Assembly: GCF_007993795.1 (NCBI RefSeq)
Contig: NZ_CP042476.1
Location: 3,162,001 to 3,226,000, forward strand
Direction: 5' to 3'
Length of the DNA: 64,000 nt
Source of the DNA: Antarcticibacterium arcticum
GTDB lineage: Bacteria; Bacteroidota; Bacteroidia; Flavobacteriales; Flavobacteriaceae
The notes below the pieces were generated by a model, which worked only from the letters and a program-made list of their open reading frames with translations, ran no database searches and was not told the DNA's origin. Position numbers and translations under genes: made by a program. This document shows, in pieces, positions 61,301 through 64,000 of this stretch; positions within the stretch are counted from its first letter, which is position 1; the number at the start of each line of letters is the position of its first letter.

Positions 61301-61492
61301 ATGAAACAATCAGAAGTAAGAGAATCATCTGTAGCAGAATTACAGGAAAAGCTTGGGGAAACCAGAAAAGCTTATTCAGATTTAAAAATGGCTCACGCAG
61401 TTTCGCCATTAGAGAACCCGGTACAGCTTAGAGCTGTAAGAAGATCTATAGCGAGAATTGCTACAGAGTTAACTAAAAGAGAACAACAATAA
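61301..61492 (+). CDS. rpmC: 50S ribosomal protein L29
   Basis: 63 residues, two helices as usual for L29, with LGETRKAYSDLKMAHAVSPLENPVQLRAVRRSIARI. It sits beside the tunnel exit with L23. The order rplP-rpmC-rpsQ confirms identity. Confidence 0.96.
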   Translation: MKQSEVRESSVAELQEKLGETRKAYSDLKMAHAVSPLENPVQLRAVRRSIARIATELTKREQQ

Positions 61493-61510
61493 GTGTTATT
61501 CTGCTGAAAG

Positions 61511-61768
61511 ATGGAAAAAAGAAATTTAAGAAAAGAACGTATAGGTGTAGTTACCAGTAACAAAATGCAGAAATCCATAGTGGTTGCTGAAGTTAAAAAG
61601 GTAAAACACCCCATGTATGGAAAATTCGTTTTGAAAACGAAAAAATATGTGGCACACGACGAGACAAATGACTGCAACATTGGTGATACAGTTAAGATAA
61701 TGGAAACTCGTCCATTAAGTAAATCCAAGTGTTGGAGACTAGTAGAAATTATAGAAAGAGCTAAATAA
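61511..61768 (+). CDS. rpsQ: 30S ribosomal protein S17
   Basis: 85 residues, an OB-fold protein binding 16S rRNA helix 11. KERIGVVTSNKMQKSIVV and KTKKYVAHDETNDCNIGDTV identify it. Its TAA overlaps the rplN ATG by one base (TAATG). Confidence 0.97.
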   Translation: MEKRNLRKERIGVVTSNKMQKSIVVAEVKKVKHPMYGKFVLKTKKYVAHDETNDCNIGDTVKIMETRPLSKSKCWRLVEIIERAK

Positions 61769-62136
61769 TGGTACAACAAGAGTCTAGATTAAGAGTAGCA
61801 GACAATACCGGGGCAAAAGAAGTTTTGACCATTCGTGTATTGGGAGGTACAAAAAGAAGATACGCTTCTGTTGGGGACAAAATAGTTGTCAGCGTAAAAG
61901 AGGCTACACCAAATGGAAACATTAAAAAAGGTGCAGTTTCAACGGCAGTCGTAGTTCGTACCAAGAAAGAAGTGCGTAGACCAGACGGATCTTATATTCG
62001 TTTTGATGACAACGCATGTGTTCTTTTGAACCCGGCCGGAGAAATGCGCGGTACCCGTGTATTTGGTCCGGTTGCCAGAGAACTTCGTGATAAGCAATTC
62101 ATGAAGATTGTATCATTAGCACCTGAAGTGCTTTAA
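61768..62136 (+). CDS. rplN: 50S ribosomal protein L14
   Basis: 122 residues, exactly the usual length. MVQQESRLRVADNTGAKE at the start and FGPVARELRDKQFMKIVSLAPEVL at the end are standard. It is coupled to rpsQ by an overlapping stop and start. Confidence 0.98.
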   Translation: MVQQESRLRVADNTGAKEVLTIRVLGGTKRRYASVGDKIVVSVKEATPNGNIKKGAVSTAVVVRTKKEVRRPDGSYIRFDDNACVLLNPAGEMRGTRVFGPVARELRDKQFMKIVSLAPEVL

Positions 62137-62147
62137 TACATTATATT

Positions 62148-62459
62148 ATGACAAAGCTTAAAGTAAAAACGGGAGATACCGTACGGGTTATCGCTGGTGA
62201 CCATAAAGGTCAGGAGGGGAAAATTCAAAAAATTCTCCGTGAAAAGAACAAAGCCATTGTGGAAGGCGTGAACATGGTTTCTAAACATGAGAAGCCAAGT
62301 GCAAAGAACCCACAGGGTGGAATTGTAAAGAAGGAAGCAGCGGTTCACCTTTCAAATTTATCTTTAATAGATAAAAAAGGAGATACTACCCGTGTAGGAT
62401 ACAGAACCGAAGATGGAAAGAAAGTAAGATTTTCCAAAAAATCAAATGAAGTAATTTAG
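62148..62459 (+). CDS. rplX: 50S ribosomal protein L24
   Basis: 103 residues. The KOW motif VIAGDHKGQEGKIQKILREKN and KHEKPSAKNPQGGIVKKEAAVHLSN mark L24, an early 50S assembly protein. It starts 11 bases after rplN. Confidence 0.97.
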   Translation: MTKLKVKTGDTVRVIAGDHKGQEGKIQKILREKNKAIVEGVNMVSKHEKPSAKNPQGGIVKKEAAVHLSNLSLIDKKGDTTRVGYRTEDGKKVRFSKKSNEVI

Positions 62460-62461
62460 TT

Positions 62462-63013
62462 ATGGCATACGTACCAAGACTTAAACAAGAGTACAGAGAC
62501 AGAGTAGTTTCAGCTCTTACAGAGGAATTCAGTTACTCAAACATCATGCAGGTTCCAAAACTTGAAAAAATAGTTTTGAGCCGTGGTGTAGGAGCAGCTG
62601 TAGCAGATAAAAAGCTAATTGACCATGCGGTAGATGAATTAACAGCTATCACCGGTCAAAGAGCGGTATCAACCATTTCTAAAAAGGATGTTGCTTCTTT
62701 TAAATTGCGTAAAGGAATGCCTATTGGGGCAAAAGTTACTTTGCGTGGAGAGAGAATGTATGAGTTCCTGGACCGTTTGATCACAAGTGCCCTTCCAAGG
62801 GTTCGTGACTTCAACGGTATCAAAGCAACTGGTTTTGACGGTAGAGGTAATTATAACCTTGGTGTTACAGAACAAATTATATTTCCTGAGATCGATATCG
62901 ATAAGGTAAATAGAATTAACGGTATGGACATCACTTTTGTGACCAGCGCCGCTACAGATAAAGAAGCAAAATCACTATTAACGGAACTAGGATTACCTTT
63001 TAAAAAGAATTAA
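62462..63013 (+). CDS. rplE: 50S ribosomal protein L5
   Basis: 183 residues. L5 carries 5S rRNA contacts in the central protuberance. MQVPKLEKIVLSRGVG, GRGNYNLGVTEQIIFPEI and the C-terminal TDKEAKSLLTELGLPF are typical. In E. coli the S8 regulatory site lies near this gene; here a hairpin appears instead before rpsH. Confidence 0.98.
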   Translation: MAYVPRLKQEYRDRVVSALTEEFSYSNIMQVPKLEKIVLSRGVGAAVADKKLIDHAVDELTAITGQRAVSTISKKDVASFKLRKGMPIGAKVTLRGERMYEFLDRLITSALPRVRDFNGIKATGFDGRGNYNLGVTEQIIFPEIDIDKVNRINGMDITFVTSAATDKEAKSLLTELGLPFKKN

Positions 63014-63015
63014 TT

Positions 63016-63285
63016 ATGGCTAAAGAATCAATGAAAGCCCGAGAGGTGAAGAGACAGGAAACGGTAAAGAAGTATGCTGAAAAAAGAAAGGCTTTAAAAG
63101 AGGCCGGTGATTTTGAAGGCTTACAAAAACTTCCGAAGAATGCTTCTCCAGTTCGTTTGCACAACCGTTGTAAAATAACAGGAAGACCAAGAGGTTATAT
63201 GAGAACTTTTGGAATTTCCCGTGTTACATTCAGGGAAATGGCAAATAACGGATTAATTCCTGGTGTTAGAAAAGCGAGTTGGTAA
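63016..63285 (+). CDS. rpsN: 30S ribosomal protein S14, zinc-independent form
   Basis: 89 residues. It is the longer form without the zinc-binding Cys motif; only one Cys (HNRCKITGRPRGYMRTFGISR) is present. S14 is in the 30S head. It is followed by the second longest gap of the operon (71 bases). Confidence 0.97.
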   Translation: MAKESMKAREVKRQETVKKYAEKRKALKEAGDFEGLQKLPKNASPVRLHNRCKITGRPRGYMRTFGISRVTFREMANNGLIPGVRKASW

Positions 63286-63297
63286 TTAAGATTTAAC

Positions 63298-63332
63298 AGG
63301 AGGAAGGTTTCAACCCAATAGTGGGTTTGAAA
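63298..63332 (+). promoter_or_regulatory. Hairpin with Shine-Dalgarno-like AGGAGG between rpsN and rpsH
   Basis: AGGAGG at 63298-63303 is followed by a stem, arms 63308-63317 and 63322-63332 (ten pairs, one bulged T) and an ATAG loop. The rpsH ATG is 53 bases after AGGAGG, too far for ribosome binding unless the stem brings it closer. A site for S8 autoregulation is one possibility. Confidence 0.4.
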
Positions 63333-63356
63333 AACCACTTTCGCAAATAAAAACAA

Positions 63357-63755
63357 ATGACTACAGATCCTATTGCAGATTATTTAACAAGAATTAGAAA
63401 TGCGGTACTTGCAAACCACAGAGTGGTTGAGATACCAGCTTCTAATCTTAAAAAGGAGATCACTAAAATATTATTCGATCAGGGATATATTCTTAGTTAC
63501 AAATTTGAGGACAATACCGCTCAGGGTACCATCAAAATAGCGCTTAAGTACGACAAACTTACTAAGGAGTCAGTAATAAAGAACATTCAACGAATAAGTA
63601 AACCCGGTCTACGTAAATATGCCGGTGCAAACGAAGTACCACGTATCCTTAATGGTCTTGGAATTGCTATTGTTTCTACTTCTCATGGAGTAATGACAGG
63701 AAAGCAGGCAAGAGCTCAAAAAGTTGGTGGGGAAGTTCTTTGCTACGTTTACTAA
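63357..63755 (+). CDS. rpsH: 30S ribosomal protein S8
   Basis: 132 residues. DPIADYLTRIRNA at the start, KPGLRKYAGANEVPRILNGLGIAIVSTSHGVMTG near the end. S8 binds helix 21 of 16S rRNA and, in E. coli, represses the spc operon through an mRNA mimic of that helix. The unusual gap before this gene may be relevant. Confidence 0.98.
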   Translation: MTTDPIADYLTRIRNAVLANHRVVEIPASNLKKEITKILFDQGYILSYKFEDNTAQGTIKIALKYDKLTKESVIKNIQRISKPGLRKYAGANEVPRILNGLGIAIVSTSHGVMTGKQARAQKVGGEVLCYVY

Positions 63756-63772
63756 TACTAAAGACTTAAGAA

Positions 63773-64000
63773 ATGTCAAGAATAGGTAAAAACCCAATCA
63801 CCATTCCACAAGGCGTTACTGTTGACGTTAAGGACGGAATTGTGACGGTAAAAGGAAAATTAGGAGAATTATCTCAGGAATATAGTGACATCGACATTAA
63901 AATTGAAGATGGAATCATTACTTTTGAGCGAAATTCTGATAAGAAGGACCAAAAAGCAAAGCACGGGTTATACCGTTCTTTGGTAAACAATATGATTGAA
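63773..64000 (+). CDS. rplF: 50S ribosomal protein L6 (5' part)
   Basis: The first 76 codons, read from ATG 63773; the remainder lies beyond the window. MSRIGKNPITIPQGV, VKGKLGELSQE and HGLYRSLVNNMIE are typical L6. The operon order rpsH-rplF is as expected. Confidence 0.95.
   Translation, partial: MSRIGKNPITIPQGVTVDVKDGIVTVKGKLGELSQEYSDIDIKIEDGIITFERNSDKKDQKAKHGLYRSLVNNMIE

Noticed and set aside
63321..63350. Leader peptide (GTG start) after the AGGAGG before rpsH
   Set aside because: The only frame is nine codons and its GTG is 17 bases from AGGAGG, too far for initiation.

Overview
The window is a piece of a chromosome from a low-G+C member of the Bacteroidota, almost certainly the family Flavobacteriaceae. 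Genus cannot be fixed from sequence alone; a Gramella, Salegentibacter or Zunongwangia relative is a guess. Evidence for the family: GldJ and PorV of the gliding and type IX secretion (T9SS) machinery, a SusC/SusD pair, a PorP/SprF-OmpA-adhesin operon, a T9SS type-B sorting domain, lipoproteins with Bacteroidota-style lipoboxes, a PafA-type phosphatase, an rpsL-rpsG-fusA-rpsJ arrangement without tuf, and promoters of the Bacteroidota form TTTG-N19/20-TAnnTTTG.

Layout. 1-2260: gldJ (minus, cut by the window edge) and porV (plus), with no porU between them. 2328-10488: a plus-strand run of cytidine deaminase, pyruvate dehydrogenase E1-alpha and E2, a terminator, then M28 peptidase lipoprotein, short-chain dehydrogenase, SprT-like protein, mannose-1-phosphate guanylyltransferase and a DUF389 membrane protein. 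10485-11986: MlaF/MlaE-like lipid ABC transporter genes (minus). 12096-13760: PafA-like phosphatase. 13774-16285: glycosyltransferase, methyltransferase and ketoacyl synthase (minus). 16483-19332: glycine decarboxylase. 19457-23205: UbiA-like membrane protein, an ECF sigma factor with a soluble zinc-type anti-sigma candidate, and an M3 peptidase. 23443-25137: purE and a frameshifted purK. 25269-28048: an hpt-adk fusion, obgE and a DUF4136 lipoprotein. 28411-37113: a three-gene surface-adhesin operon (2034-residue T9SS cargo, PorP/SprF, OmpA/PD40 protein). 37398-45289: TPR protein, Mpl-like ligase, radC, a degenerate deacetylase-like protein, a YjjG-type HAD phosphatase and three envelope proteins of unknown role. 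45286-48347: rarA, rhomboid, a heptanucleotide tandem repeat and rlmB. 48497-53151: SusD and SusC. 53518-64000: the fused str/S10/spc ribosomal-protein operon from rpsL to rplF (cut by the window end).

Themes. Envelope traffic dominates the accessory part: GldJ and PorV belong to the machinery that would export the big adhesin, whose last domain is a type-B sorting signal and whose PorP/SprF partner lies next to it. The rest is core metabolism and translation.

Most notable observations: (i) a structured 204-nt spacer between rpsJ and rplC in which a closing helix beginning at the rpsJ stop codon competes with an intrinsic terminator, a candidate attenuator for the ribosomal operon; (ii) purK broken by a one-base deficit in a G run; (iii) an in-frame HPRT-adenylate kinase fusion with a TTG start; (iv) a nearly perfect 1071-bp in-frame duplication in the adhesin; (v) a deacetylase-family protein that seems to have lost its catalytic motifs. 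No CRISPR array, insertion sequence, prophage, tRNA or rRNA gene was seen.
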